Part shown: piece after piece, positions 1 through 7,141 of the stretch
How positions within the stretch are numbered: position 1 is the first letter of the stretch
Layout: each line of letters starts with the position of its first letter
DNA from: Prochlorococcus sp. scB243_496M6
Lineage (GTDB): Bacteria; Cyanobacteriota; Cyanobacteriia; PCC-6307; Cyanobiaceae
Direction of reading: 5' to 3'
DNA: 26,699 bases
NCBI GenBank assembly: GCA_000635535.1
Contig: JFMF01000378.1
Span: forward strand, 1 to 26,699
Position numbers and translations under genes: made by a program
The notes under the pieces: generated by a model
Told to the model about the DNA's origin: nothing
Database searches by the model: none
What the model saw: the letters and a program-made list of their open reading frames with translations, nothing else

Positions 1-366
1 AAAAAACTAGAGGTGAAAAAAAAAATAAAAAATAATTTTAAACTCACACCGAACAAAACATTTAGTGTGACTCAATTAGGTGAATGGAGCACGTATAAAA
101 TTGGAATCTATAATACAAATGATGATGATGGTTTTGTAAAAGTCTTCAAAGATAATAAATTAATATTTGACTACAAAGGCATAACATCTGACTGGAAAGG
201 AAAATACACTGGTACTAACGTAAGAATAGGTGTTTATAGAGACTCGGGAAAACAAATTGGAATTGAATACCCCGATCAATCTATCCATTTTGATGATTTT
301 ATTGTTGTCTCAGATCAAAAAACTTTAGACCAACTGATCAGAAAGAATAAAAAACCCAATGATTGA
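1..366 (+). CDS. C-terminal part of a polysaccharide-lyase-like protein (5' end outside window)
   Basis: The frame is open to the left edge of the window, so the GTG at 13 is probably internal and the gene starts upstream. The visible 121 residues contain a W-x-x-Y segment (GEWSTYKIGIY), a G-F-V-K-V-F strand, a K-L-I-F-D-Y strand, then RIGVYRD and a late YPDQSIHFDDF. This order of beta strands resembles the C-terminal half of the concanavalin-A-like fold of heparin-lyase-I type polysaccharide lyases (Polysacc_lyase family), where a tryptophan strand is followed by 'K-x-G-I-Y-R'. The family assignment is inferred by eye and the catalytic half is not visible. A role in cutting or binding acidic polysaccharide fits the glycan genes further on but is not proven. 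Confidence 0.5.
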   Translation, partial: KKLEVKKKIKNNFKLTPNKTFSVTQLGEWSTYKIGIYNTNDDDGFVKVFKDNKLIFDYKGITSDWKGKYTGTNVRIGVYRDSGKQIGIEYPDQSIHFDDFIVVSDQKTLDQLIRKNKKPND

Positions 367-495
367 TTAAATTAAATTGAAAGAGCGGTAACTATATTCT
401 TAACGATATTATGTAGATAATTTAACCAGAATTTAAAGTGAGGGACTCGCATTTTGAAGAAAAGAAAGAGAATATAAAGAAAAAAGGTAATTCCA

Positions 496-699
496 ATGGA
501 ATCAACCAAAATCCCAAAAATGATTATTAAAAAACAACTTAAAAAGGGAGTTATTAAGAAACAGCTTAAAAAGGTTGATAAAGCAATTGTTGAAATTGCA
601 GAAATGAAATTTGAAAATTATGAAGAAAAAGAAGAAAAACTAGACGCGCTTGTTTTTTTAAAGAATCAAATATTGACAGAAGCTAGGGAATTACTATGA
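496..699 (+). CDS. Small lysine-rich protein with internal 9-residue duplication
   Basis: A 67-aa, highly charged, probably cytoplasmic and helical protein of unknown function. Residues about 10-27 hold two near-identical 9-residue units (IIKKQLKKG then VIKKQLKKV), encoded by a 27-nt tandem duplication. The rest (AIVEIAEMKFENYEEKEEKLDALVFLKNQI) looks like an amphipathic helix or short coiled coil. The stop codon overlaps the ATG of the next gene as ATGA, so it is the first gene of a translationally coupled set of tiny genes. I do not recognise a family. The start ATG follows an AAGGTAA stretch that could act as a weak ribosome site. Confidence 0.6.
   Translation: MESTKIPKMIIKKQLKKGVIKKQLKKVDKAIVEIAEMKFENYEEKEEKLDALVFLKNQILTEARELL
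523..576 (+). repeat. 27-nt in-frame tandem duplication
   Basis: Two adjacent 27-nt units (523-549 and 550-576) encode I-I-K-K-Q-L-K-K-G and V-I-K-K-Q-L-K-K-V. The copies differ partly at third codon positions (AAA/AAG, CAA/CAG), so the duplication is not recent and the reading frame has been kept. Confidence 0.75.
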
Positions 700-860
700 A
701 CGGAAGACTAGACAAGGTTGCTATGACCAATAAACTAATGCAACTCAAGAGAGAACTGCACTACAAATGTGCGATTGGTGAAAAGGGGAAATGGGAATGT
801 ATAGGAGCAAACGATTATCTCAACAGAGTGTTTGATGCATTAGATGAATTTTGGCAGTAA
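696..860 (+). CDS. Small hypothetical protein, 54 aa
   Basis: ATG at 696 overlaps the previous stop (ATGA) and the frame runs to TAA at 858-860. The product begins MNGRLDKVAMTNKLMQL and ends FDALDEFWQ. It is charged, without a membrane segment, and has two cysteines (C25, C35) with tryptophans at 33 and 53. Its last bases overlap the TTG start of the next gene. The ATGA overlap and the overlap at the other end support a real, translationally coupled gene despite its size. Function is unknown and I recognise no domain. Confidence 0.6.
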   Translation: MNGRLDKVAMTNKLMQLKRELHYKCAIGEKGKWECIGANDYLNRVFDALDEFWQ

Positions 861-1081
861 ATACTAAACAAAAAAAAAGAATTGATATAGCGACTTGTTG
901 GGCTACTAAAAGAATTTCTGTTATGGATAATCTAGAAAGATATGAAGACAGTTATGCAATAGCAGAAGAATTTAGAGAGTGGATACTGCATTTAGGAGAA
1001 AAGAATGAAAATTTAAGAGATTCTTTTTTAAACTTACCAAAGGAATTAAAAGAATTATTAGACCAAAAAGTCAACGATTAA
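851..1081 (+). CDS. Small hypothetical protein, 76 aa
   Basis: The frame starts with TTG at 851, inside the end of the preceding gene, and stops at 1081. The product is soluble and charged, with a helical core (NLERYEDSYAIAEEFREWILHLGEK) and an acidic/basic C-terminus (LPKELKELLDQKVND). The TTG start is chosen because it gives a 10-nt overlap typical of coupled genes. An ATG at 923 (residue 25) is an alternative and would leave a 52-aa protein. Function unknown. Confidence 0.55.
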   Translation: MAVNTKQKKRIDIATCWATKRISVMDNLERYEDSYAIAEEFREWILHLGEKNENLRDSFLNLPKELKELLDQKVND

Positions 1082-1121
1082 ATGAAACGCTTGATATTAA
1101 CTCGACCCAAAGACTAAATTA

Positions 1122-1240
1122 ATGGAATTTTAAAGGAGCTTTGGCAGAATCATTATGACCCATACCATGCAATTCTTGGTATAGGTGGAGTAATAGTATT
1201 GTTGGTAATTTATAGTCGATTACTCAACAAATATCATTAA
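1122..1240 (+). pseudogene. Frameshifted small membrane protein (39 aa if restored)
   Basis: ATG at 1122 reads M-E-F and then hits TAA at 1131-1133. Adding one T to the TTTT run at 1128-1131 restores an open frame to TAA at 1240. The restored 39-aa product is MEFLKELWQNHYDPYHAILG followed by a hydrophobic stretch (GGVIVLLVIYSRL) and a short basic tail. It would be a single-pass membrane miniprotein with a cytosol-like polar N-terminus. The second frame has no ATG, GTG or TTG of its own, which argues that the upstream ATG belongs to it. It follows the coupled small-gene set. Either a natural one-base deletion or a homopolymer reading error. Confidence 0.55.
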
Positions 1241-1257
1241 TCACAAACCATCGTGGA

Positions 1258-1410
1258 TTAAGCAGCATCAGATATATTGTTATTCGTATCTTCAATCTTT
1301 TCAATCTCTTTAATCATTTCCTCTAGCCATAAAGTATTATCTTCTGATCTCTTTTTAAAATAAGAAATCTTAGGTTGATTGATTTCTAATGTCTCATAAT
1401 CTCCACTCAT
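1258..1410 (-). CDS. Small acidic hypothetical protein, 50 aa
   Basis: ATG on the minus strand at 1410-1408, stop at 1260-1258. The product starts MSGDYETLEINQPKISYFKK, continues with a helical stretch rich in Glu, Lys and Ile (LWLEEMIKEIEKIED), and ends NNNISDAA. It has no membrane segment. It converges on the frameshifted membrane miniprotein, with 17 nt between the two stops. Codon use looks like that of neighbouring genes. Function unknown; short length keeps confidence moderate. Confidence 0.5.
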   Translation of the reverse strand: MSGDYETLEINQPKISYFKKRSEDNTLWLEEMIKEIEKIEDTNNNISDAA

Positions 1411-1567
1411 AAAATTTTCCTAAATTTATAACCACTTAAATTTTAGTTAGTTTATTTATTAGTTTTACTAAGGGTAAAATAAGAAAAAATTAATTTATGG
1501 TTAATATGAACTAAGACAAGTTAAATATTATTTATAAAAATATCGGAAACACTTAATTTACCTAATG

Positions 1568-1801
1568 CTAACCACCAGTACAGAAACGAACCGCATCAGC
1601 TGTTGGCGAACCAGTCGCTTTCATTTCTTCAACACATTCATTAAAGAACTTTGATTCTTTTTTTAATGAGCAAAAGCTTAGTGCAATAGCTACTAAGGCA
1701 ACAGCTGATACAACTGCTGATCCTAGTTGTATCACTCCGTAAGCAAGCATAGCTTTATTCTTTTTAAAATCTTTTTTTGTATCTTTCTTTTTATCAGACA
1801 T
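1568..1801 (-). CDS. Small single-pass membrane protein, 77 aa
   Basis: The N-terminal 16 residues are strongly basic (MSDKKKDTKKDFKKNK). A hydrophobic segment follows at about residues 19-44 (AYGVIQLGSAVVSAVALVAIALSFC), then a charged C-terminal part with Cys56 and Cys74 and the ending RFCTGG. By the positive-inside rule the N-terminus should be cytoplasmic and the two later cysteines could form a disulfide outside. It stands alone, with AT-rich DNA on both sides. No known domain is recognised; the product looks like one of the many short conserved membrane proteins of picocyanobacteria. Confidence 0.65.
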   Translation of the reverse strand: MSDKKKDTKKDFKKNKAMLAYGVIQLGSAVVSAVALVAIALSFCSLKKESKFFNECVEEMKATGSPTADAVRFCTGG

Positions 1802-2098
1802 TTTTTTTTAAACTCTTAGCTTATTATATTCAACTAAATAACTAGACTCCAGATAAAGAAAAGGTAAGTTATAAAGTTAAATGTTAAATGTATATTGTTA
1901 TTCCCATAACCAAATTCTGAAGAGTAAAAGCTCAAACTAAAAAGTAGAAAAAGTGATGAGAAAATTAATTTAAGATTTTTATGAAATTATTTATTTTGTG
2001 ATTGTTTTTTGAAAATAATTTTATTTCTTAAAGATAACTTTTTCTTAAATTATTTTTAAATTCCATATGAGATCAATATAGGTAATTGAATAATCTTA
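1802..2098. other. AT-rich intergenic DNA, no gene seen
   Basis: About 300 nt of very AT-rich sequence between the divergent membrane-protein gene and the HNH gene. I see no open frame, tRNA-like fold or convincing terminator. It presumably holds the promoters of both flanking genes, but no promoter box is clear enough to place. Confidence 0.5.
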
Positions 2099-2497
2099 AT
2101 GCATATTGATGATGCAGTGTTTTTAGAGGATTTACCTAAGGCTCAAATAAGATTTTGGCGAAAGTCTATTCATACATTTACGAGCAAAAGATGTATATAT
2201 TGCGGAAAACCTTCAGAATCTATTGATCATATATTGCCACGAAGTAAAGGAGGTTTAAACTTAACAGAAAATTGTGTTCCAGCTTGTCTTTCATGCAATG
2301 GAGACAAATCAGATGAGAATGTTTTTGATTGGTATAGAAAGAAAAAATTTTATGATCCTAGAAGAGCTATGGCTATTAGAGCATGGTTAGAGGGAGACTT
2401 AATATTATCTATAAGATTATTACAATGGGCTAATCAAGAAGTTAAGGAAAATAAAGCAAATTTTGAACAAGAAGAATCAAATCTTGAAGCTGCTTAA
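2099..2497 (+). CDS. HNH endonuclease family protein
   Basis: A 132-aa protein with an HNH (beta-beta-alpha-metal) nuclease module. CIYC at 32-35 and CLSC at 63-66 form a zinc-binding CxxC pair. The core IDHILPRSKGG (42-52) supplies Asp43-His44, and ENCVPAC then CNGDKSDE (66-73) completes the motif. The C-terminal part (FYDPRRAMAIRAWLEGDL) is typical of the family branch found in cyanobacteria. The family cleaves DNA in phages, mobile introns, restriction systems and some host repair functions. No partner gene is adjacent, so the target is unknown. It is free-standing in an accessory region. Confidence 0.85.
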   Translation: MHIDDAVFLEDLPKAQIRFWRKSIHTFTSKRCIYCGKPSESIDHILPRSKGGLNLTENCVPACLSCNGDKSDENVFDWYRKKKFYDPRRAMAIRAWLEGDLILSIRLLQWANQEVKENKANFEQEESNLEAA

Positions 2498-2668
2498 CTA
2501 TCAAAGATAATTAAGTTAATGGAATATATTAAATATAAATAAGGTAAAAAACAGAAAAAACTTTTTTAGGAAAGCTTTGTAGTTTTTGACTAGAATAATC
2601 AATTACTTCTGCTATTTCCGAATCAGAGAGATAAAACAATAAAGGAATGCACTAACTTTGCAAGGAAA
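2498..2668. other. Intergenic DNA with possible gene remnant
   Basis: No secure gene. On the minus strand an open stretch of about 40 codons without an ATG reads LFYLSDSEIAEVIDYSSQKL and more before a stop near 2520. It could be a degraded 3' end of something, but nothing identifies it. Confidence 0.3.
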
Positions 2669-2869
2669 TTATAAAAAAGGAAAAATCATCATTTGTTTAT
2701 ATTTTGAGGAACCAATAACTAAATTTAAACTTGATATCTTATGAAATTTTTTATGCGTAAAATTACAAAATTCTTTTTCATCTGAATAGTTAATTAAATC
2801 AACTGCATTAATATTTGAATCAAACCACAGGTCATATTCTATGTAATTTGGCTCTGCAAAATAAGTCAT
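2669..2869 (-). CDS. Hypothetical protein, 66 aa
   Basis: An ATG-started frame (MTYFAEPNYIEYDLWFDSN...) with a natural-looking amino acid mixture and no membrane segment; it ends in a hydrophobic MMIFPFL. It lies alone in a gene-poor stretch, with a terminator-like hairpin just upstream on the same strand. There is no recognisable motif and it may be a fragment or a chance frame. Confidence 0.4.
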   Translation of the reverse strand: MTYFAEPNYIEYDLWFDSNINAVDLINYSDEKEFCNFTHKKFHKISSLNLVIGSSKYKQMMIFPFL

Positions 2870-2893
2870 ACCAAATTTATTTCAAAAAGAAAA

Positions 2894-2929
2894 AGCTTCT
2901 CTATTTCATGTGAGGAGAATATAGAAGCT
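2894..2929 (-). terminator. Terminator-like hairpin on minus strand
   Basis: Arms 2894-2905 and 2918-2929 are complementary over 12 nt with one mismatch, with a 12-nt loop. Read on the minus strand the stem is followed by TTTTCTTTTT, the arrangement of a Rho-independent terminator. It would end transcription coming from the helix-turn-helix gene at 3206-3553, about 280 nt upstream. Confidence 0.45.
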
Positions 2930-3205
2930 AATTTCAGCTTAAAAGATTTAATGAAGTCTTCTTTAAGAATTAAATAAGATACGAATAAGAAAAAATAAAA
3001 TACTATTTTAATTCAAAAAAAATGATAGTTTATTTTTTGCATACTATAAAAAATTGCATCCAAGACCACTGCTTTGCTTTAAAAGAATTGAATGCATTAT
3101 TAAAGTCACATTTTAAAGTTATAAGCAAGTTATGAATTGTTTAAAATAAAAAAAAGAAACAAAAAGAAAGTGATTTTTGCAAGTTATATTTTTAATAAAA
3201 AGTAA
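2930..3205. other. AT-rich intergenic DNA
   Basis: Nothing recognisable as a gene or RNA. The stretch probably carries the 3' untranslated part of the minus-strand gene that ends at 3206. Confidence 0.4.
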
Positions 3206-3553
3206 TTATCTAATTTGTGTTTTTGCTTCTAAACCAACTAATTTCATAAGAACTTTTGCATTACTAGCAACTGCAGAATATTGTTTTTCTTGCATTGCTC
3301 TAAACATTGCAGTTTCTAGAGTGCATACTAATTTTGCTGTCATTTCAGGGCGATTTAAGTCCCCTTCCTCAATATCATCTTTCAGCAAAAGATAAGCATT
3401 AGAAGTGATCTGCCTAGCTCTTCTTCTTGAGATTCCATATTTTGCGGCAACAAAGGAAGTAATAGATGAATAGGCTTTTCCTTCAGCAACTAATTCAGCA
3501 GCATGTGCAACTCTTAATTCGGTTTCTTGTTTAGTTGCTCTCTTTGATATCAC
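3206..3553 (-). CDS. Putative helix-turn-helix DNA-binding protein (phage small-terminase-like?)
   Basis: A 115-aa protein with a GTG start; AGGGG about ten bases upstream serves as ribosome site. Residues about 12-55 (LRVAHAAELVAEGKAYSS ... YGISRRRARQITSNAY) read as a helix-turn-helix: a helix, a short turn at YGIS and an arginine-rich recognition helix RRRARQIT. The C-terminal half is a second helical region (TLETAMFRAMQEKQYSAVAS NAKVLMKLVGLE). This plan of N-terminal HTH plus helical tail that associates into oligomers resembles small terminase subunits and some phage regulators, but no signature proves it. It sits 250 nt from a broken tRNA gene, consistent with a remnant of an integrated element. 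A simple host transcription factor is the alternative. Confidence 0.6.
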   Translation of the reverse strand: MISKRATKQETELRVAHAAELVAEGKAYSSITSFVAAKYGISRRRARQITSNAYLLLKDDIEEGDLNRPEMTAKLVCTLETAMFRAMQEKQYSAVASNAKVLMKLVGLEAKTQIR

Positions 3554-4128
3554 CAGATCATATCCCCTATTTATATTATTTAAACATAAAAATTTATTGC
3601 TATCATTGCGATTTTGGACTTAATAGAAAATTTTAAGTTCTATCTTTTCTTACTAAATATAATTTAAAAGACTATATTTATCAGTTATAACAATCAGTTA
3701 TTTTGTTTATATTTGTCTGATAATAACTGCACCTAGCTCTGCACCTGAACTATTAATATTACTGATACAAACCCTGATATAGATTACGATTAATGGCTTT
3801 TGAGAGTTGCATGCCATGCAGGTGCTCTACCAGCTGAGCTATGGCCCCAAATCGTTATAATAGTACTTATTAAGTCTAGCATTTTCAAATTAAATCCTTG
3901 ACGTGCATGTTAGTGGCTTAATAAAAATATTAAAAGCACTTTGCATAGAATGATTTGATTTTTTTAATAGTTATTTTTACTAATAATATTTATTTGTTAT
4001 AAAAAAACTTCTTTATAAATCTTTTTCATTTTTCCATATTTCTTGGATAAATCATCAAAAAATTATTTGAATAAAAGGAATATTTATGAGATATGATTTT
4101 ATATATAGAAATTAAAGATTACACATAT
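3554..4128. other. Gene-poor junction holding a tRNA fragment
   Basis: About 575 nt without a protein gene. It contains the tRNA-Ala fragment described separately and a cluster of short repeats at 3682-3746: CAGTTAT at 3682 and 3695, its inverse ATAACTG at 3723, and GCACCT at 3729 and 3741. The remainder is plain AT-rich sequence that must carry the promoter of the glycosyltransferase gene. Confidence 0.45.
3806..3848 (-). pseudogene. 5' fragment of tRNA-Ala (GGC), 3' half missing
   Basis: Read on the minus strand from 3848, the sequence has the 5' acceptor strand GGGGCCA, the D arm (GCTCAGCTGGTAGAGC) and the anticodon arm CCTGC-ATGGCAT-GC. The loop gives anticodon GGC, that is alanine. The 3' anticodon strand departs from complementarity after GCA (GCAAC instead of GCAGG). 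No T arm (GGTTCGA-type) or 3' acceptor strand follows, so it cannot fold as a tRNA. It is a 43-nt remnant, as left by imprecise integration, excision or recombination at a tRNA gene. A complete copy is expected elsewhere in the genome. Confidence 0.8.
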
Positions 4129-4950
4129 ATGAGATTAATATTCTCTCTTGTCCTTTATAATCAGCCTTTAATAGAATTAAAACCTTTATTCAGTTCAATA
4201 ATTGAATTAAAAAGATTTTTTAAAAAAGAAAAATTCGATTATTTGATCGAACTTTATATAACTGATAATGGAAATAGAACTAATGAGGAAATAGAAGAAA
4301 TAGAAAAACTAAAGAAATTCTTTTTTTGTGATTACTACAGATCAAAAATAAATCTTGGTTTTGGCAAAGGAAATAATAAAAACTTTGAAAGAGTATTAAA
4401 TCCACGTAAAAATGACTTTTTTGTAATTATTAATCCTGATATTTCATTCATTCCAAAAGAACTTATTCCTGCTTTTGAATTCATTAAAAAAGATAAAAAA
4501 ATAGTTTGCGTAGCTCCACTTATAAAAAATAAAAAAGGAAATATTCAATATTCAGTAAAGAGGAATCCTACTCTATTAGGGTTATTTTTAGGTAGATTTA
4601 ATATTTTCTGTACTTTACCAATATTCAAAAAATATATGAGGGAATTCAAAAGTCAAGAATTTGATTACACAAAAGATATTATTCAAAGTACTTATCTTTC
4701 AGGATGTTTTTTAATTACTAAAATTTGGGCTTATTCAAAAATAAATGGTTTTGATGAGACATTTTTTTTACATCTTGAAGATGCAGATATAGTTAGAAGA
4801 CTTTCTTATTTAGGCAAGACTTTACACTACCCTTTTGGAATAGTTACTCATAGGTGGGCAAGGGGCTCACATCACTCAATTAAACAAATTTTTTATTTAA
4901 TATCATCAATGATTAATTATTTTAAAATTTGGGGATTTAGGATTTTATAA
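4129..4950 (+). CDS. Glycosyltransferase family 2, rhamnosyltransferase-like
   Basis: GT-A fold enzyme of the WbbL/RfbF type that transfers a sugar from a nucleotide donor, probably dTDP-rhamnose, to a polyprenol-linked glycan. From the chosen ATG it is 273 aa. The product opens with the first beta strand (MRLIFSLVLYNQP). It then has an N-P-D metal-site equivalent of DXD at about 102-104 (VIINPDISF), the acceptor-side LSGCFLI at about 190-196, and LEDADIVRRL at about 216-225 supplying the catalytic-base region. The family tail is H-R-W-A-R-G-S-H. An in-frame ATG at 4093 would add 12 residues before the first strand, which is unusual for the family. There is no clear ribosome site for either start. 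It works with the nearby polyprenyl-phosphate sugar transferase in surface polysaccharide assembly at the cytoplasmic face. Confidence 0.85.
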   Translation: MRLIFSLVLYNQPLIELKPLFSSIIELKRFFKKEKFDYLIELYITDNGNRTNEEIEEIEKLKKFFFCDYYRSKINLGFGKGNNKNFERVLNPRKNDFFVIINPDISFIPKELIPAFEFIKKDKKIVCVAPLIKNKKGNIQYSVKRNPTLLGLFLGRFNIFCTLPIFKKYMREFKSQEFDYTKDIIQSTYLSGCFLITKIWAYSKINGFDETFFLHLEDADIVRRLSYLGKTLHYPFGIVTHRWARGSHHSIKQIFYLISSMINYFKIWGFRIL

Positions 4951-4983
4951 ATAATGTTAAATTAAATTTTTTGAATATAACCT

Positions 4984-5790
4984 TTAAAATTTATCTCTTT
5001 TATCAAATAAATAAGCATAAAAAGGAAATTTAGGTTCTGTAGTCCATATTCCAAGTTTATTATTAAGCGTCGGTGATCTTTTATAGATTTTTGAATTAAT
5101 AACCCAGTTTGAATTTGGATTTAACTGAAACATTATTTGAGTTGCCTCATTTCCTTCTTCAGGAATTCCATCTTTATGGCAACATATTGTTGGATTAAAA
5201 GCATATATAATATCCTTATTTCCTGTAAAAGATATTGTTTTTGGATTCAATTCGATCCTCTTGGTATTATTAATTTTTTTACTGTTAATGAAGTCGATTA
5301 CTTGTAAAGGACCATAACCATTAGAAATATTAATGGGAAAAAATACTTTCAGCATATTTTTACTATTAGGTTTATCAAAATGCCATCTGTAAGAATATGG
5401 TTGAGACAAGGTTGGTACATTTCTTTTATTTAAAGGGATGAATTTACGATCATAAAAGATCATAAAATCGATGGAGTATTTAAATCCAGTAATTTTTGTA
5501 ATGTAGTTTCTAAATTTATAATTAAAAACTCTTTTAATTAAATTTTCTAATAAATCCTTGTTTATTGCTCTAATGGAAAGATATTCATTAACCGAAATTT
5601 TATCCAAATTTTCAAATTCATTAAAATTAAAATTTTCAAATTCTGAATAACTAAAGACTCTTTTTTTTAAAAATTCTTTTTTTGGCTTTGCTTTAATTAA
5701 AAATAAATCTTCAAAAAAAGTTGATATAATTTGATATGCCTTACAAGCATATTTATATAAAAAAGTAATCAAGTATTCCTGATATTGCAA
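4984..5790 (-). CDS. Putative 2-oxoglutarate/Fe(II)-dependent oxygenase-like protein
   Basis: A 268-aa soluble protein. YRWHFDKPN (residues 134-142) gives an H-x-D pair (His137, Asp139), and CCHKDGIPEEG (203-213) places a distal His205. Together these match the facial triad of the double-stranded beta-helix oxygenases such as the phytanoyl-CoA dioxygenase group. MLKVFFPINISNGYGPLQVI between them fits the usual 'strand, N, GPL' segment. The expected basic 2-oxoglutarate anchor after the distal His is not obvious (EATQIMFQL), so activity is uncertain. The N-terminal 100 residues are helical and unassigned. The only in-frame usual start is TTG at 5790, with a stop not far upstream. It faces the glycosyltransferase (convergent) and is divergent from the sugar-phosphate transferase, suggesting a role in modifying a surface glycan or its precursor. 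Confidence 0.5.
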   Translation of the reverse strand: MQYQEYLITFLYKYACKAYQIISTFFEDLFLIKAKPKKEFLKKRVFSYSEFENFNFNEFENLDKISVNEYLSIRAINKDLLENLIKRVFNYKFRNYITKITGFKYSIDFMIFYDRKFIPLNKRNVPTLSQPYSYRWHFDKPNSKNMLKVFFPINISNGYGPLQVIDFINSKKINNTKRIELNPKTISFTGNKDIIYAFNPTICCHKDGIPEEGNEATQIMFQLNPNSNWVINSKIYKRSPTLNNKLGIWTTEPKFPFYAYLFDKRDKF

Positions 5791-5940
5791 ATCTTTATAT
5801 AAATCTATTTTATTATATCAAAAACTTACAATTCTTAATTCAACATAAGGATATACATATATGTATAAATTTTTTTACTGTTTTATATTTTTCTAGTAGA
5901 GTAGTTTTGAATTTGCTACTAATTCTTTTGTCTAGAATAA

Positions 5941-7071
5941 ATGGATATCACTTATGAGAAAATTGTATTATTTATTACATTAATTTTTTCAACATCTTTA
6001 ATTTTTACTGTCTTTATAATTCCCTTTATTCACAAAATAGGCATTAAATTTAATCTTGTAGATAAACCTGATTTTAGAAAACTACACAAAGGTCCAATTG
6101 TAAGACTTGGGGGAGTTGGAATTTTCTTAGGATATTTACTAGGATTAAGTATTATTTATATTTTTGGAAATGATTTAAATTTAGAATCTGAATACATAAA
6201 ACTTACTATATTAGGTTCTTTTTTATTTTTACTAATTGGATTGTTTGATGACCTGTTCTCATTATCTCCATTTTTTAGGTTAGGAATTCAGTTTCTAACA
6301 ACTATTATCCTTTTTTCTAATGGTTTAAAAATAGATGCTATTGATTTAAGTTGGATAAATTCAGATTTCAGTCCAATTATATTAAATAAATCATTAAGTT
6401 TAATCTTTATTAGTTTATGGGTCGTAGGTTTAACAAATGCAATAAATTGGATAGATGGATTGGATGCTTTAGCTTCTGGAATAACTTTAATTTCAACTAT
6501 GAGCATTAGTTTCATATTTATAGCGTTAGATAAATGGGAATTAGTTTTTTTATCTTCTGCTTTTTGTGGAGGTATATTCGGATTTTTAAGATACAATATT
6601 TTTCCAGCTAAGATTATGATGGGTGACTCTGGTTCATATTTTTTAGGATCATTTTTAGGAATAATAAGTATTGAGGGTCTTACTGCAGGTATTGATAACT
6701 TATCAAAACAAATTAACTCAAACTTTTACAATATAGAAATATTCCCTATACACATAGCATTAATAATATTCTTTGTCCCGATATTTGATATGAGTTTTGT
6801 TATTTTTACAAGAATTAGAAATGGTAATTCTCCTTTTTACCCTGATAGAAGCCATATTCATCATAAATTGCTCAATAGAGGAATAAATGAAAGGAGCACT
6901 GCGATAATAATATATGCTACTTCTATATTATTTTCATGCCTTGCTCTCTTTATTTTCGGAATTGAAGGCAAAGTTTATTTTTTAACTACGTCATTTATAA
7001 TAATTTTGATTTCTATGCTTTATGTGCTTAACATGAAACGTTTTTTAGAATCCAATTATAATGACAAATAA
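5941..7071 (+). CDS. Polyprenyl-phosphate N-acetylhexosamine-1-phosphate transferase, WecA/MraY family
   Basis: A 376-aa polytopic inner-membrane enzyme with about ten hydrophobic helices. It joins a UDP-activated amino sugar phosphate to undecaprenyl phosphate, the first step of lipid-linked polysaccharide synthesis. Family marks are all present: RLGG at 55-58, the Mg-binding DD at 103-104 (LFDDL), the NAINWIDGLD loop at 166-175, MMGDSGS at 226-232 and the HIHH motif at 305-308 within PDRSHIHHKL. The HIHH form points to WecA/TagO-like rather than MraY. UDP-GlcNAc is the likely donor by family, not shown by sequence. It is divergent from the oxygenase-like gene and just before a pseudogene, at the edge of the variable region. 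Confidence 0.9.
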   Translation: MDITYEKIVLFITLIFSTSLIFTVFIIPFIHKIGIKFNLVDKPDFRKLHKGPIVRLGGVGIFLGYLLGLSIIYIFGNDLNLESEYIKLTILGSFLFLLIGLFDDLFSLSPFFRLGIQFLTTIILFSNGLKIDAIDLSWINSDFSPIILNKSLSLIFISLWVVGLTNAINWIDGLDALASGITLISTMSISFIFIALDKWELVFLSSAFCGGIFGFLRYNIFPAKIMMGDSGSYFLGSFLGIISIEGLTAGIDNLSKQINSNFYNIEIFPIHIALIIFFVPIFDMSFVIFTRIRNGNSPFYPDRSHIHHKLLNRGINERSTAIIIYATSILFSCLALFIFGIEGKVYFLTTSFIIILISMLYVLNMKRFLESNYNDK

Positions 7072-7141
7072 GATTTAAGTTGAATATGAATTAATAAAGT
7101 AAATCTGATCAAACTTTACTCCAAACTGCTAGAAGTCTGCA

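Noticed and set aside
446..538. GTG-started 30-codon frame before the 67-aa gene
   Set aside because: It is short, overlaps the next gene out of frame and has low-complexity composition.
2520..2650. Minus-strand open stretch of about 40 codons
   Set aside because: It has no start codon and no recognised homology by eye; kept only as a possible remnant.
3690..3848. Intron-containing tRNA-Ala
   Set aside because: No matching 3' half (T arm and acceptor strand) follows within several hundred bases, and no group I intron core is visible.
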